Assembly: GCA_032718475.1 (NCBI GenBank)
Contig: JAUCBJ010007068.1
Coordinates: 44,071-108,070 of the forward strand
Source of the DNA: Nemertoderma westbladi
Lineage: Eukaryota > Xenacoelomorpha > Nemertodermatida > Nemertodermatidae
Length of the DNA stretch: 64,000 nt
Reading direction: 5' to 3'
Shown: positions 1 through 11,407 of the stretch, in pieces
How positions within the stretch are numbered: the first letter of the stretch is position 1
Layout of the letters: every line of letters begins with the position of its first letter
Notes under the pieces: model-generated
The model's database searches: none
The model's input: the letters and a program-made list of their open reading frames with translations, nothing else
What the model was told of the DNA's origin: nothing
Program-made: the position numbers and the translations under genes

Positions 1-383
1 GCTAGATCATCCGCATCTTTAAGGCCAGTGTCCTTTAAGATGCGTCTCAAGAAAGTCATGGGCTGTCCACCATGCTTATTCACTCCATGAGGCTGCAAAA
101 GTACAAGATTATGCACTGGCTGGTCCTCACGGCGAAAGCAATGTCCTGCAAAGCGGAGGCGATTTTGTTCTATTGTCAAGCTTGGGGGAACCAATGAGAC
201 ACCTCCAATGTTATATAGTGTCTGGTTGGAGATGTGCGCATTGTACTTGACACAATGAACCCGGCGTAGCATTCTTGTGAATGTGCCATCCAGAGATTTG
301 GTGTCCTCAGCAGATAGAGCCCAGCATGGACTCCCATAGAGGAGTACTGGAACTACTGATGTTCTAAATAATCGGATCTTAAA
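1..383 (-). mobile_element. RTE-like LINE fragment, 3' part of ORF
   Basis: Read on the minus strand, this stretch is a close relative of the last part of the LINE ORF at 49031-52327: its bases match the reverse complement of about 51880-52262 with scattered substitutions. It covers the C-terminal region after the reverse transcriptase, including the equivalent of the LYGSPCW motif. The fragment runs off the left edge of the window, so its 3' end is unseen. Homology stops near 383, just inside the intron after PITPNM exon 3. It is a dead, truncated copy. Confidence 0.85.
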
Positions 384-404
384 CGAACTGTCCCGATAGC
401 TCAC

Positions 405-656
405 CTATATCGTGTACGAACTGCTCCACTCTGGTCTGAATCCCCCAGTATTTACACTCGACACGACACAGCTTATAGGCGCACATTACCGACAGCCCAG
501 CGGCCTTGTACTCGGCCGCCCAATTGTCGGACAGCGGGCCGCGTCTGTACTCGGCGCCGACGGAGTTCCGACGGCGTTGCGACACGAACACCCTCGGATC
601 CTCCTCCACTAGGTACTCCGATTTAGAAACATTGTCTTTAACTAAATCGATCACGT
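405..656 (-). CDS. PITPNM: PITPNM/RdgB-family phosphatidylinositol transfer protein, coding exon 3
   Basis: This exon encodes the third part of the N-terminal PITP domain: a VEEDPRVF segment, the RRGPLSDNW loop, MCAYKLCRVE, and YWGIQTRVEQFVHDI. These match class II (membrane-associated, Nir/RdgB) PITPs better than the soluble class I proteins. The acceptor is TTTAG before 656 and the donor is GATATAG|GTGAGC at 405. Both boundaries are phase 1 and join in frame with exon 2. Compared with the vertebrate family there are about 7 extra residues (RRRNSVGAEY region) just before RRGPL. The rest of the protein (end of the PITP domain, and in this family DDHD and LNS2 domains) would lie beyond position 1. 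The paralogue number cannot be resolved. Confidence 0.9.
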
Positions 657-1659
657 CTAAATAGAAAAAATTGAAATAAATAGTGTAGCGATTTTACGGT
701 ACAATTATCGACGTTCCAATTTTCGCCACGGAATACATTGTTGTTATATATCAGGTTTCGGGGATCCTCACAAAATTGTAGGACTCCAAAACCGACCAAA
801 ATTTTTCCCTAACAAAAATATAAAAAAATATTAAAAATTATACTTAGGTAATTACTAATTATGTTAAATTAAACAATCAATCATTGTCAGCAAATACGTC
901 CATTTTGGAATGGAGAAACCATTATTTTAGTTTATATTTTATAATCCATAATAATTGTAATAAATAGTTTGAACGATTTAACGAGTGGAGTAAGACGATA
1001 TTCATTACTTTGGATGCCAAGAACATTACCCGTTAATACCCGAGTGCACCTAAGAAGGAGCGTAGCGAGTGAGTTTGCATAAATAAACGAGGTTCTGTAA
1101 CAGTTAATAGAGCCCTGGTCGTATAAATGAGGTAACTGTAGGTAAATTATGTCAACTTGTAGGAATTCTGAACGATTAATTAATTAAACACTAAAATATT
1201 GTAATTAATGAAATCGGTATATATAATTTATTATTGTACGGTCTATCAATCTATTGTACAAATATTGTTATTACATAATGTGCGATAATAATTTTACAAA
1301 CTAATTGCAACTAGCAAACTAGTTAGCAATCTGGTAATTCCGGTGAAATTCCGGCCGGAATTGACCCCATTCCGGCTGGAACAGGAATCGAGCAAAAACC
1401 GCCGGAACGGAACTCCGGAACATCCCTATATATAACTCGAGTATTACTCGTACACAATAAGTGTTCTAGAAGGTTATTGATTCTTGATTACATGGTTAAC
1501 GTTAAATAAGATTTCACCAGAGCGATTACGTTGACATAAGGTCACGAAATAAATCCCAAACTATCTGCTAATGAAAATTATTGAACCGATAAAGGATGGG
1601 AATTCTAATAATAAGTAATAATAATTAAGCAGTCGTAAGGAAAGCTTGAAAAGTTGATA
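657..1659. other. PITPNM intron 2, proximal part, no gene seen
   Basis: AT-rich intronic sequence. The only notable feature is a CCGGAA-rich patch at about 1337-1428 that ends in a CATCCCTA motif. A similar CCGGAGCC-rich patch with the same ending occurs at 31985-32068. Such endings resemble hAT-type termini, but no matching left end was found. Nothing else is supported. Confidence 0.4.
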
Positions 1660-1713
1660 ATTATATTTTATTTATATTATATTTAACGTCAAGCTACTAA
1701 AAGTAAAAAACCG

Positions 1714-1869
1714 TACCGGTAGGAATGTATAACAAGTAAATAAAAATCGACTGGACACCCAGACATGCATGTAATAGTGATCAGCTGACTGCAGACTGCT
1801 GATCACTATTAAATGCATGTCTGGGTCTCCAGTCGATTTTTATTTACTTGTTGTACATACCTACCGGTA
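1714..1869. repeat. Foldback hairpin, 72-bp arms with 12-bp loop
   Basis: Arms 1714-1785 and 1798-1869 are inverted copies with only a few mismatches; the loop is 1786-1797. The outer ends are the palindrome TACCGGTA. It interrupts the left inverted repeat of the surrounding element, which suggests that it is a small foldback element inserted later. Confidence 0.8.
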
Positions 1870-2713
1870 GGGGAAAGTGGGGGAATTAGAAACACTTTTT
1901 GGATTTTAAAAAATTAAAAGTGCCCTCATTTCTACACAAACATTCATAGAGGAAATATAACTATAGATTTGGAATCATGCATCTCTCTGCTAACAATAGA
2001 ACATCCTATCTCGTCTGCCTATCACTATCTGGTAGTGACAGGCAGACGAGATTTTTTTTAAGTCGAGATTGTTTCCATTTACCCCACAATGGGGTAAATG
2101 GAAACAGGGTTTGCCTCCCAATAGTTAAATCAACCAGAAATTCACATGGGGTAATTGGAATATTTCTAATTACCACATGGGAATGTAGATTAAATTGCGC
2201 ACAATTTGATATATAACATGTCTATGTTGCCACATATGTTTAATATTTAAAGTGTTTCACAAACCTTCAACAATTAACAGAGATATGCATGTTTGTGAAT
2301 AAATGACATCCAGCAACAATATGGATATATGAAAACTAATTATTGCTCTTTATATAACTAAATTAAACTTAATTTATTTAAATTAAAATGAATTAGCTTA
2401 ACTTAAATTAAAATTAGAATTTCTTGTTGGTTCAGCACAGCCCCATTCCCGCTTTTCCTATTACCACCAGATATTGGGCCAATGTTTCCTCATTGGCTTT
2501 TCCGAGAAAACATCTACGCACCTGACCTATATAATTAGCGATCACTATATTTAAGTTTCTTGTTCCCAGAGGGTACCCCCAGGAATTCCAAAGGTATATG
2601 CAGCCTTCCGAATAGTGGCATGACCACTGGAAATGGTGCTTTAAGGCAGCAGATAGAGATTCCATAGAGTATGACGCCCAGGCAACGCAGGCAGCCATGA
2701 AGTTTTGCGTAAA

Positions 2714-2928
2714 ATTGAGGGAAAAGAGCAGGTTACAGAGGCTGGCTTTTCTAACCCAAACAATAAACGGCCACTTTTCCAAATGAGGGAAAGGAGCAGA
2801 TTACAGAGGCATGCTTTTCTAACCAAAACAATAAACGGCCACTTTACCAATTGAGGGAAAGCAGCAGGTTACCTAGGTGGGCTATTCTAACCAAAACAAT
2901 AAACGATTACTTTACCAATTGAGGGAAA
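2714..2928 (-). repeat. Three copies of the 68-bp tandem module
   Basis: Three consecutive units of the type TTGAGGGAAAGGAGCAGGTT...TTCTAACC(A)AAACAATAAACG...TTTACCAA. This is the reverse complement of the longer array at 16373-17030. Copies differ by several substitutions. Confidence 0.85.
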
Positions 2929-3635
2929 CCATATGGTCAGACTTCTAGTCAGCTAGTAGTCATTAGTCACATGGTCAGACTGTCAGTAGTCACTCTATAA
3001 CCAAAAAAATCAGGCACTCAAGCAATAGGCAGATAGGTACCGGTGCGCAGCTGTATGACAATTAGAAACTGTTGAAAAGGACGGTCCCCAAAGTAACAGG
3101 ACCAGCTAAAAAAATTAATGTTTCCAATTACCCCATGGCACTAAAATTTGACCATTTTTAAATTATGTTGAACAAACAAATTTTTAATTATGCTATCATT
3201 AAATTAGGTTGTCTACTGAATAGATGACATAATAAGCTTTAAATTAAGCTATTGCTTAAGATAATTGGAATAAGACATCGCTCACAATCCATTTGTGAAG
3301 TTGCAAAAAAATAATCGAAAATTTGATTTTTTTTTCATCTTTTATACAATCAGCCATTTGACAATGAAGAAGTGAAAATAAACGCCATATTCCTATTGGA
3401 AAAATAATCACCAATAATTTATCTCAATAAACATCAAAATTTCAAGTCTATACATACAAAAGCATGCATGTAGTAGCCATTGCTTCTAATTACCCCATGT
3501 TTCTAATTCCCCCACCTTCCCCTACGGTTTTTTACCATTTAGTGGCTTGACGTTAAATATAATATAAATAAAATATAATAATAATTCTAAGTAATTCATT
3601 ACAATAAATCTAATATAGATAAACGGCTGCCGCAC

Positions 3636-3839
3636 CTATTTTCACAATTTCTCTTTCCTTCTTCTCAAACACATTGTCGGTCATTCCTATATCATTCGGT
3701 AGATATCTAGTCTCGATATCAATGTGGAACTTATCCATAATCCAGGGACATGTGAACTTGGTCCGGGTGTATGGGTAAGCGTTCCACGCCTCCTCCTTAA
3801 CGCAAAGTGCCGCCTTAGGAAGAAAGGCCTTAATCCAAC
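3636..3839 (-). CDS. PITPNM: PITPNM/RdgB-family phosphatidylinositol transfer protein, coding exon 2
   Basis: Encodes the middle of the PITP lipid-binding fold: WIKAFLPKAAL, EEAWNAYPYTRTKFTCP, then HIDIETRYLP and the DNVFEKKEREIVKI segment. The acceptor is TTTATTAG before 3839, preceded by a T-rich tract. The donor is AAATAG|GTGCGG at 3636. It enters and leaves in phase 1; the joined codon to exon 3 gives D in KIDVIDLVKD. The proteins of this family exchange phosphatidylinositol for phosphatidic acid at ER-plasma membrane contacts. That role is family knowledge, not something the sequence shows. Confidence 0.92.
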
Positions 3840-4508
3840 CTAATAAATCATATAAAACCATTAAAAAAAAAATAAAATTACAAAGGCAGAAGTAAGGAGG
3901 TGTGAGGGGGGGGGGGGGGGGTCATAAAGATACAAATATGGGTACTGTGAGTGGACTCAAAAAAAATATTAATTCACATAATATTTTAAGTTTTGGAGAA
4001 AGATCTAAATAAAACATGTATGTAAACTAAGCTTTGTATATATAATTAAATTAAGTAGCGGTATAAATAATAAAAATATTAATAAATCATGCACTTATAG
4101 CGCGCTTATCCCATGCACCATGTATCGGTTCTAAATTTCTAAAGCGCTGTTAAATTTCAAAGATTGTGTCCGATAGTTTAGTTTAGATTTGAAAAGCCCT
4201 ATTAAACAATTCGGTTTTTAGAAGGATCAGCGGCGGTTCGAGTTAGCAAATGGAGACTGTTGAAGACTGTTGGAGCTGCATAAGAGAATAATCGTACGCC
4301 GAATGTTTTCAGTTTGAAAAAAAAATGCAATGCGCAATACGCTACCGGTATGATGATTAGATTTCAGGTATTGGGTATACTTCATTCCAGACTTCATAGG
4401 CCTACTGCCATATCGTAACAGATAAAAGTACCGATTAACTGATTAAATAAATAATTAAAACTAAAGTTTTAATAATGTTATAACTGTATTAGGCCCCTAC
4501 CAGCTTAC
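3840..4508. other. PITPNM intron 1
   Basis: AT-rich intron of 669 bp. It contains a 16-base G run at 3906-3921 (coding-strand C run). No gene or recognisable element was found. Confidence 0.6.
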
Positions 4509-4719
4509 CTGGCAAATGACTTCCCACGTGGTATATCTTGTGAGTGTACTGGCCACTGCCACCAGGACCGTTTTTATAAGGTTCATTTTCTATTATTTCT
4601 ATTCCACTACCGGCACCTCTACTCTCCTCTCGAGATTTCTTTAGTATCATATAAAGCTGAGCAATTCTGTACTCCTCCACGCTCAACGGCAGTGGGATGC
4701 GGTATTCTTTAATCAACAT
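4509..4719 (-). CDS. PITPNM: PITPNM/RdgB-family phosphatidylinositol transfer protein, coding exon 1 with start codon
   Basis: Begins with ATG at 4719 and encodes MLIKEYRI, the characteristic start of Nir/RdgB proteins. It continues through AQLYMILKKSREES, NEPYKNGPGGSGQYTHKIYHVGSHLP. The KKSREES and GPGGSGQYTHK stretches and the later LPGW(I/F) join separate this from class I PITPNA/PITPNB. The donor is TTGCCAG|GTAAGC at 4509, phase 1, giving G at the exon 1/2 join. Together the three exons give about 222 residues, most of the PITP domain. No disrupting change is visible, so the gene looks functional here. Confidence 0.93.
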
Positions 4720-5070
4720 TGTAGGATTGTTTAAAAATGCCTAACAATCCAAAAGCGTGTGCCATAATTCATTGCCTATTCAGATATCAGAATAACTAGG
4801 CCTACTCCCCATACAGCCATAGCTCTCCTGTCATCAAGGCAGCAAGGGACTGAGGGGAATCCAAAAACACGTAAATTGGTAAATGACAGTTTTTAATGAA
4901 GCGAAGTGCAGAAGTGAAGCATGAAGTAGGCAAGTAAGTAGGTCAGTACCGGTAAGTGGTAAGTCGTAGGTAGTCTAGTCACATCACACCACAGTCCACA
5001 AACATTAACAAGTACCGGTACCTCAGCACAGACTGACAGACGGAGACGGAATTCTATTCTGATATCTGAC
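4720..5070. other. Upstream region of PITPNM, no gene seen
   Basis: About 350 bp between the PITPNM start codon and the LINE on the other strand. It should hold the 5' UTR and core promoter of PITPNM if there is no upstream non-coding exon. I recognise no clear TATA or CCAAT element. Short AAGTAGG/GAAGTGAAG repeats and two TACCGGTA-like palindromes are present. Confidence 0.4.
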
Positions 5071-8035
5071 TAAGCACATCTTGAAGTTGTAGCCTTGGAC
5101 CTTGTGGGACAAACACCGTCTAGGTTGGTGTGTGTATACCGACCCCAGACTTCATCGGAATCATGGTCGTCTGCTAAAGACGAGAGTTTATGTCGCTGCC
5201 TGACTGAGCTATGTGAGACTAAACATCCCGTAGCTATATTTGGCGATTTTAACTTGCCGTCGTTGAATTGGAAAAATTATGATCATCCTGATACCGAGTT
5301 ATATAATTTATTTGCTAATTTTTCTCTAGAAAATGGGTTAACTCAATTGCAACATGAACCCACACGCTTTGACAACACATTAGATTTAGTTTTTTCTTCA
5401 GATGATTTGTTTATCTCAGATGTATTTGTCACAACGCCCTTTTCCACTAGCGACCACTCTAGTGTGTGTTTTAGTATTTTGTCACCTAATCAGACAGAGT
5501 CAATTGAACTTAAATTAGGTTATTATGATTTTAGACACGCTAACTATGCAGATTTTTCAAAGTTTATTGACCGTAATAATTTTCGAAATGCGTTTGGTAA
5601 TTGTAATACTGTTAATGAGTACTGGTCTGTTCTTAGTGATGCACTAAAATCTGGTATTGATAAATTTGTGCCATTTAAAATGTTCAAGGTCAATTCCAGA
5701 ACTAAGCTGTTACCGGCCTATGTGAGAAAACTTCAGAAAAATAAAAAAGCATTATGGCGCCGCAGACACACCATAAATGGAATGTCTGAATACAAACGTT
5801 GTGCTAAAGCCACTGCGAGAGCGGCGTTTAGAGCTGAATGCATTCGTGAAAACCATGTGCTTAGTTCTGGAAAGCCGGATGCAATATTTCAATTTGTAAA
5901 CAGTAAGAGACACAACCGATCTGGTATTTCACCCTTGAAATTTAAAGGGGACACTGTTGTCGATGATTGTACTAAGTCCAAAATTTTATCTCAGGTTTTT
6001 TCTGAAAACTTTACATTAGATAATGACACTTTACCTATTTTTAATCATAGAGTGCCTAATAATATTAGTAAATCAACAATCAATTTGTCTCCCTTAAACG
6101 TGTATACTATACTTCGTAAAATGGATGCGAAAGTGAGTAATACTCCAGATGGTTTACCTAGCTTCATGTATTCTAAGTTAGCTCGTTGTTTATGTAGTCC
6201 GTTGTCTGTTATATTTAATGTCTCGTTTGTCACTCATGCTTTACCTACTGTGTGGTTAACTGCAAATATTGTGCCGATATTTAAGAAGGGCAACCCCACT
6301 GACCCATACAATTACCGCCCAGTTTCACTTACCTGTGTAGCGTGCAAGCTAATGGAACTCTGTGTTAAATCCGAACTAGCTGATTACTTACGAACGAATA
6401 AAATTATAACGAAGGCGCAACACGGATTCATGAAACGTCGATCCACATGCACCCAGCTTTTAACCTGTTCAAACGAATGGTTTAAGGTATTAGACTTTCG
6501 CCATAAAGTTGATGTGGTGTACATTGACTTAGCCAAAGCATTCGATTCGGTTGTGCACAATAAATTGATCCACAAATTGGCTAGTTACGGAATTACTGGT
6601 AACTTATTACTTTGGATTGGTGCGTTCCTTAGTGATCGTAGACAATGTGTAGTTGTTGGTAATAGTACCTCGGAATTTGTAAAGGTTATATCTGGTACTG
6701 TACAAGGCAGTGTACTGGGGCCGCTATTGTTCCTGCTATATGTAAACGATCTTCCTGCACAACTAGAAAACGTTTCCTGTGATCTATTTGCAGATGACTT
6801 AAAAATACACGCGCGTTCATCTGATAGCGATTTGCTTCACGCAGCACTTCGTAGTCTGGAGAAGTGGACAGCCGAATGGCAACTTACTATAGCGGCTCAC
6901 AAGTGCACTGTAGTTCATTTTGGTGGTAAACAAATAGATGTCCCGAAACAATATTTTCTTAACGGTATGTTACTTAAGCCCGATACAGAATGTAGAGATT
7001 TAGGCGTAACTTTTAGCGATAATTTAAAATTCGATCGACATTGTAAAGTTCAAGCTGCTAAAGGTTTTAAGATCGCAAATTTAATTTTTAGGTGCTTCCA
7101 TACCAGTAATGTAAAAGCTTTATTAACGGCATATAAAGCGTACGTTCGGCCGCTGGTAGAATATTGTACTCCCGTATGGTCCCCTTTCCAACTGGGCTCC
7201 ATTGATCTGATCGAAAGAGTCCAGCGTTATTTCACGCGTAGGTTATTTGCTCGATGCCGACTAGGTAATATAACCTACATGGAGCGTTTGCAGTTTTTGG
7301 ACTTACAACCTCTAGAAGTCCGTAGGTTAATTTTCGATTTAAAAATGACATACTCCATTATTCACAATTGTGTTGATTTGGATTTTGATTCCTTTTTCAC
7401 TGGTGCGAGTACACTTAACACAAGAGGTCATAATTTTAAACTGTTTCAATTTCGCGCTAGACTCCAAATTAGTAAATTTCGTTTTAGTAACCGAGTTGTT
7501 TCAATGTGGAATAATTTATCGGATGACATAGTGAACTCATCCAACAAAGATATTTTTACGTCTAGATTGAAGGAGGCAAATCTACTAACCTATTGTAAAT
7601 TTAATCGATTGCTATAATTTTTATTTCAATATTTTTAGACGCTATTGAATTACCCTGTATTTTTATACTGTATATATGTATTTTATTTTTTAGACTGGAC
7701 AAGTTTTACTGGACTGCCAAGTCGATTTTAATGTATGTTGTCTTACTAGATATATTTTACTGCAGTACTGGACTGCATAGACGTTGGAAATCAAATTTTC
7801 TTACTGTAGGCTAATTTTATTATGTCAAATTCATTTCTTAATGTACTGATATATGTTTTTATGTCACACTAATGTTTTACTGTATATTTTTTTAGACTGA
7901 GACTATTCATGCAATATTGTTAGTTGTCGGTATTGTACATGGATTAATATTAAGTTGTAGGATATTTAGTGTTGTCTTTCACCTATTAGTGTTAATTTTA
8001 ACCTTGGTGATTTTCTCCCTCTATTAATAATTGTA
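5071..8035 (+). mobile_element. CR1/Jockey-superfamily LINE, 5'-truncated
   Basis: A non-LTR retrotransposon copy with one long open frame for an endonuclease remnant plus reverse transcriptase, followed by an AT-rich 3' UTR. The frame is open from just after a TAA at 5071-5073, so 5' truncation is near 5070. The right boundary is a guess, placed near the sequence TTAATAATTGTACAG at 8021-8035. No target duplication was identified. The long intact frame implies a fairly recent insertion, yet the missing endonuclease N-terminus makes this copy non-autonomous. Confidence 0.85.
5074..7617 (+). CDS. LINE endonuclease (C-terminal part) plus reverse transcriptase
   Basis: The frame is open from 5074 with no ATG at the expected start, because the 5' end is lost. 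It keeps the C-terminal half of the EEP-type endonuclease: VCVYRP, the catalytic GDFNLP, and the terminal TSDHSSV (counting TTG at 5095 as residue 1, about residues 13-125). The reverse transcriptase follows with YRPVSLT, YIDLAKAFDSV near 476, GTVQGSVLGPLLFLLYVNDLP, and the FADD catalytic box near 563. The C-terminal domain contains LVEYCTPVWSP and RRLIFDLKMTY, typical of CR1/Jockey-related elements. The frame ends at TAA 7615-7617 with no internal stop. Truncated copies are normally dead on arrival. Confidence 0.9.
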   Translation, partial: AHLEVVALDLVGQTPSRLVCVYRPQTSSESWSSAKDESLCRCLTELCETKHPVAIFGDFNLPSLNWKNYDHPDTELYNLFANFSLENGLTQLQHEPTRFDNTLDLVFSSDDLFISDVFVTTPFSTSDHSSVCFSILSPNQTESIELKLGYYDFRHANYADFSKFIDRNNFRNAFGNCNTVNEYWSVLSDALKSGIDKFVPFKMFKVNSRTKLLPAYVRKLQKNKKALWRRRHTINGMSEYKRCAKATARAAFRAECIRENHVLSSGKPDAIFQFVNSKRHNRSGISPLKFKGDTVVDDCTKSKILSQVFSENFTLDNDTLPIFNHRVPNNISKSTINLSPLNVYTILRKMDAKVSNTPDGLPSFMYSKLARCLCSPLSVIFNVSFVTHALPTVWLTANIVPIFKKGNPTDPYNYRPVSLTCVACKLMELCVKSELADYLRTNKIITKAQHGFMKRRSTCTQLLTCSNEWFKVLDFRHKVDVVYIDLAKAFDSVVHNKLIHKLASYGITGNLLLWIGAFLSDRRQCVVVGNSTSEFVKVISGTVQGSVLGPLLFLLYVNDLPAQLENVSCDLFADDLKIHARSSDSDLLHAALRSLEKWTAEWQLTIAAHKCTVVHFGGKQIDVPKQYFLNGMLLKPDTECRDLGVTFSDNLKFDRHCKVQAAKGFKIANLIFRCFHTSNVKALLTAYKAYVRPLVEYCTPVWSPFQLGSIDLIERVQRYFTRRLFARCRLGNITYMERLQFLDLQPLEVRRLIFDLKMTYSIIHNCVDLDFDSFFTGASTLNTRGHNFKLFQFRARLQISKFRFSNRVVSMWNNLSDDIVNSSNKDIFTSRLKEANLLTYCKFNRLL

Positions 8036-8765
8036 CAGGTAAGCACTGCAGCACTGATAAATAACGGTAAGCCAATTGCCAATGCTGCAATGGCAGAAAT
8101 GGAGACAGGACAGCAACAAAATCAGAAAATTTCCACCAACATGGTCAGACGGTCTGCCAGTCTGCGACTGTGCGATAGACGAACTGGCGAAGGTGGAAGG
8201 CGACACGGTCAGCTAACTGGCTAAGCAGTGTGCAGGGGTGGAAAAAACAAACCCCCTGCGGCAGGGGCCCTGCAGCCCTGCCCCTATTGACCAGACCAGA
8301 GCCAGACCCAGTAGGTCTTTTTTAAAGAAAAAAATAGGTTTAGGTTTTTGCTTATTAGGTTTTTTTTTTAAAAAAACCTTCGCTTACCGGTCACCGGTAG
8401 GTACGGTCCACGGTCAGACGGTAGGCCTAGGTTTTTTAAGATTTTTATTATATAGAGAGGCCTGTCTGCCTGTAGCGCTGTACTGCTGCAGGCTGCAGGC
8501 CCGGCAGCCCGGCCCTACAGTCGGGTACGGTACATACGTGACATAAAATTAAATAAAGTCCAAATTTAAATATTTCCATTTAAATTTAAACTCTTTTTTA
8601 AATTTGAATATTTTCATAAATATTTGAAAATGTTAGTTAGGCCTATCAAAATTACTCAATTGTGACAGTGTGAGATTTTAAGGAAAATTACATACATTAG
8701 GACAGACAGACATTTGACAAGTGATAATAAGTGTTTTTGGCGGGTCCGAGGGTCCGACGAATTTG

Positions 8766-8985
8766 TACAAAAAAGTACCGGTACAAGAAAATACAAAATA
8801 GGCCTAGTACAATCAGACAATAGGCCTATAGTACAAAAGAATACAAAAGAGTACAATAAAGTGCAAAATAGTACAAAAGAGTGCAAAAATAGTACAAAAG
8901 AATACAAAAGAGTAGGCCTACAATAAAGTGCAAAAATAGTACAAAAGAGTGCAAAAATAGTACAAAAGAGTAGGCCTACAAACGA
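8766..8985. repeat. Degenerate GTACAAAAGAGTGC-type short repeats
   Basis: About 220 bp of imperfect 10-12-bp units such as AGTACAAAAGAGTGCAAAAAT, interspersed with TAGGCCTA. This produces spurious open frames with repeated TLLYSF/NSTKEYK patterns. Confidence 0.7.
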
Positions 8986-9937
8986 GTGAGAAACGCTTGC
9001 AAAACGTGTTGCCAAGTGTAGTTCAAATCGTTTAGAGCAGTCAGGAACACTGGTCACAATATGTCCAATTTACAGCCAGAATGTGTCCGCGGAAAACGCT
9101 CTCAGAGTGAAATTTCTCCATAGAAAACAATGCTAAATTTCATTTGAAAACCGGCAGTGAAATTTTAACATTGGCATTCTAAAAATTAGAATCGCCATAA
9201 AATTCTGTATACATTCAGACATTAATTTGAGAATTAGAATCTCATCGTTGCACGTTGGGACAGTGGGATAACTAACTATCATAATATTAAAAATAAAAAT
9301 GTGCCCAGCTTCTGCTTTGAGTAGGTACGAATGGAGTTACAGCAAAAATATGTCCAGAAATATAATCGCAGCCTGTGAAGGACAAATAGTGGCTGCACGG
9401 ACACTTTCTGGCTGTAAATATGTGGACAATTTTTGGCTGAGCTTCAGCCAGAAAGTGACCAGTCTGCCAGTGTTCCTAACTGTAGAGGGGCGCACTATCA
9501 GACTATGATCCATCCATCAGTCAGTCAGTCCTTTGTTCATTCTCATTGTCCTCCAGTCCTGGACTCGATTGCCAATCTGCCAATCCAATATACCGGCTGA
9601 CCCAGTGACCGGTACTGATATAGCAATATACTGATATAGGCCTATCTAAAAGTAAATTTTACATCAAGTCCTGAAGTCTGTTAATCACTAATCGTAATGC
9701 ATAATGGACTGGCACTGGAATTTTGTTTATAGCTGATAGGCTGAACATGGAATAGGATTAGGCCTATCAGAATGTCAGATAATTTAATACGGCTGTGCTG
9801 TACGGCCCTTTTTGCTGATTTGATATAACAGTAACAGTATAAACAGATAAAACGGTAAAACGAACTTAGATCCTGCAAGGCCTGACTTTGATGAACAGAT
9901 CTTTGCGAACGTAGATCGTAACTACTGAACTACCGGT

Positions 9938-10096
9938 AGGTGAACTTAGATCCTAATTAGGTAAACTTAGATCCTAACCAGGTGAACTTAGATCCTAACT
10001 AGGTAAACTTAGATCCTAACCAGGTGAACTTAGATCCTAACTAGGTGAACGTGAACTTAGATCCTAACTAGCTGACTAGTTGAACTTAGATCCCAA
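9938..10096. repeat. About 21-bp repeats carrying GAACTTAGATCCTAAC
   Basis: Seven or so units of roughly 21 bp containing (G/A)AACTTAGATCCTAAC(C/T)AGGT. Isolated copies of GAACTTAGATCC also lie outside the array, near 9862 and 10149. Confidence 0.75.
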
Positions 10097-11407
10097 TTTA
10101 TGCTATTACTGTATTTGGTAGGCTAATCATCATGCTTGTCGCGAAGCGAACTTAGATCCCACGTGTACTGTACGTTGGCCGTGTTCTATCGATACTATAG
10201 TATATTGTACTGTCAATGCTGCAATGTACTATCAATCTGGGCGTAAAAATTTATTTATATATTGATAACTGAATTATAATTAAAAAATGTAATATATTTC
10301 GCCTATTTAAGAAAGGGAATGGGAAAATGAAAAAATCAAAAGTTGTAGAGAAACATCGACTTACAGTCTCTATGTCATTCTAGATGTCATTTCTCAAACT
10401 AGATACATTTTCTCTTACCTAACTCTTACCAACTCAATCCTGCTACTCACTGTTAGTCTGTCCGGTTTTACTCAAACTCGCGCCTCCACCATCTATCTGT
10501 GGCATTCATAGAACATGCAGTGAGTTACTGCCCACTGAGTTACTGCCCGCCGCCAGCCACTATTAAATTCACATTACACAATACCATTTGCTTGATTGAC
10601 AGAAAGGCCTCTTACCACTACACAGTGGGCCAGAAACCCTGTGTTGTGGCCGAAATTTATCTTTTTTCGATTTTTCTTTTTTAAATTTTTTAATTGTAAA
10701 TCATCATTGTTACCGTAACGACCAAGGCTACTGGATCATTTTAGCAATAAACAAAGCGGCCCACGGAGGGGAGGGGAACCAACCCAGATGGGCAACCAGA
10801 GAATAAAAATGCTACTGTAGATTTGGTCTGCACCAAATCTATCATCCCCAAGTAAGGGCAACAATCTCACCCATTAAACCACACGGGAACCTTAGGTGTA
10901 ACATACTGTCTGACTGGAGGCAATATGTATAACATCCCTGTGTAACATACAGAGAAAGGCCAAGTTTGGCAGCTGAACATTAATCAGCAACCAGGCTGAG
11001 CCAAGCAGAGCCTCAGCTTTGGAGTCAAGTAATGTATATATTGGGTATAGCTATACAGTATTACCAAATAATTTATCTACAGACAAAGTGAAATAAATAT
11101 ATTATTTCCACAGCCAAACTTCTATTACCACGCACCAGCGAAAGGAGCTTGTACACAACTGCTTAGGGGGTGGTGATTATAGATAAATAATTAATTAAAT
11201 CTTGTACTGTTGCTGGTGCAACTACAAAAAATAAATTAATATTCTGGAATCTTGAGAAAAGTACGTCATCTTACATCCGTGTTGCCAAAAGTATTTCTAG
11301 TTTTGTTTTAGGCGTCAATATTGTACCTGTAATTGCCTAACCGTGAAATTTACTGTAGCTGATAAATTTTAGGCAGATTTTTACAAATTATTACATTTCT
11401 GTACAAG

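Larger units (their letters stand above)
1660..3579. mobile_element. 1.9-kb inverted-repeat DNA element in PITPNM intron 2
   Basis: The two ends are inverted copies: about 50 bp starting ATTATATTTTATTTATATTA at 1660 and its reverse complement ending at 3579. Both continue through TTTAACGTCAAGC into a run near AAAAAACCGTA. A second inner pair (GGGGGAATTAGAAACA type) lies at about 1870-1893 and 3497-3520, so the full inverted repeat was near 80 bp before a hairpin element split the left arm. The interior holds several hairpins (for example 2008-2051 and 2074-2105), repeated TTTCTAATTACCCCATG-like words and three copies of a 68-bp module. I found no transposase and no convincing target duplication, so the superfamily is unknown. 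Confidence 0.65.

Noticed and set aside
2432-2850. Minus-strand frames of 116 and 69 codons
   Set aside because: They lie inside the 1.9-kb inverted-repeat element and partly in the 68-bp modules. Some words vaguely recall reverse transcriptase C-termini, but I could not identify a family.
8656-9057. 133-codon minus-strand frame rich in LLYSF
   Set aside because: It is a translation of degenerate GTACAAAAGAGTGC repeats without a domain.
10766-10883. Possible tRNA or SINE on the minus strand
   Set aside because: It has an A-box-like TGGTTTAATGG, but there is no B-box at the right distance and no cloverleaf.
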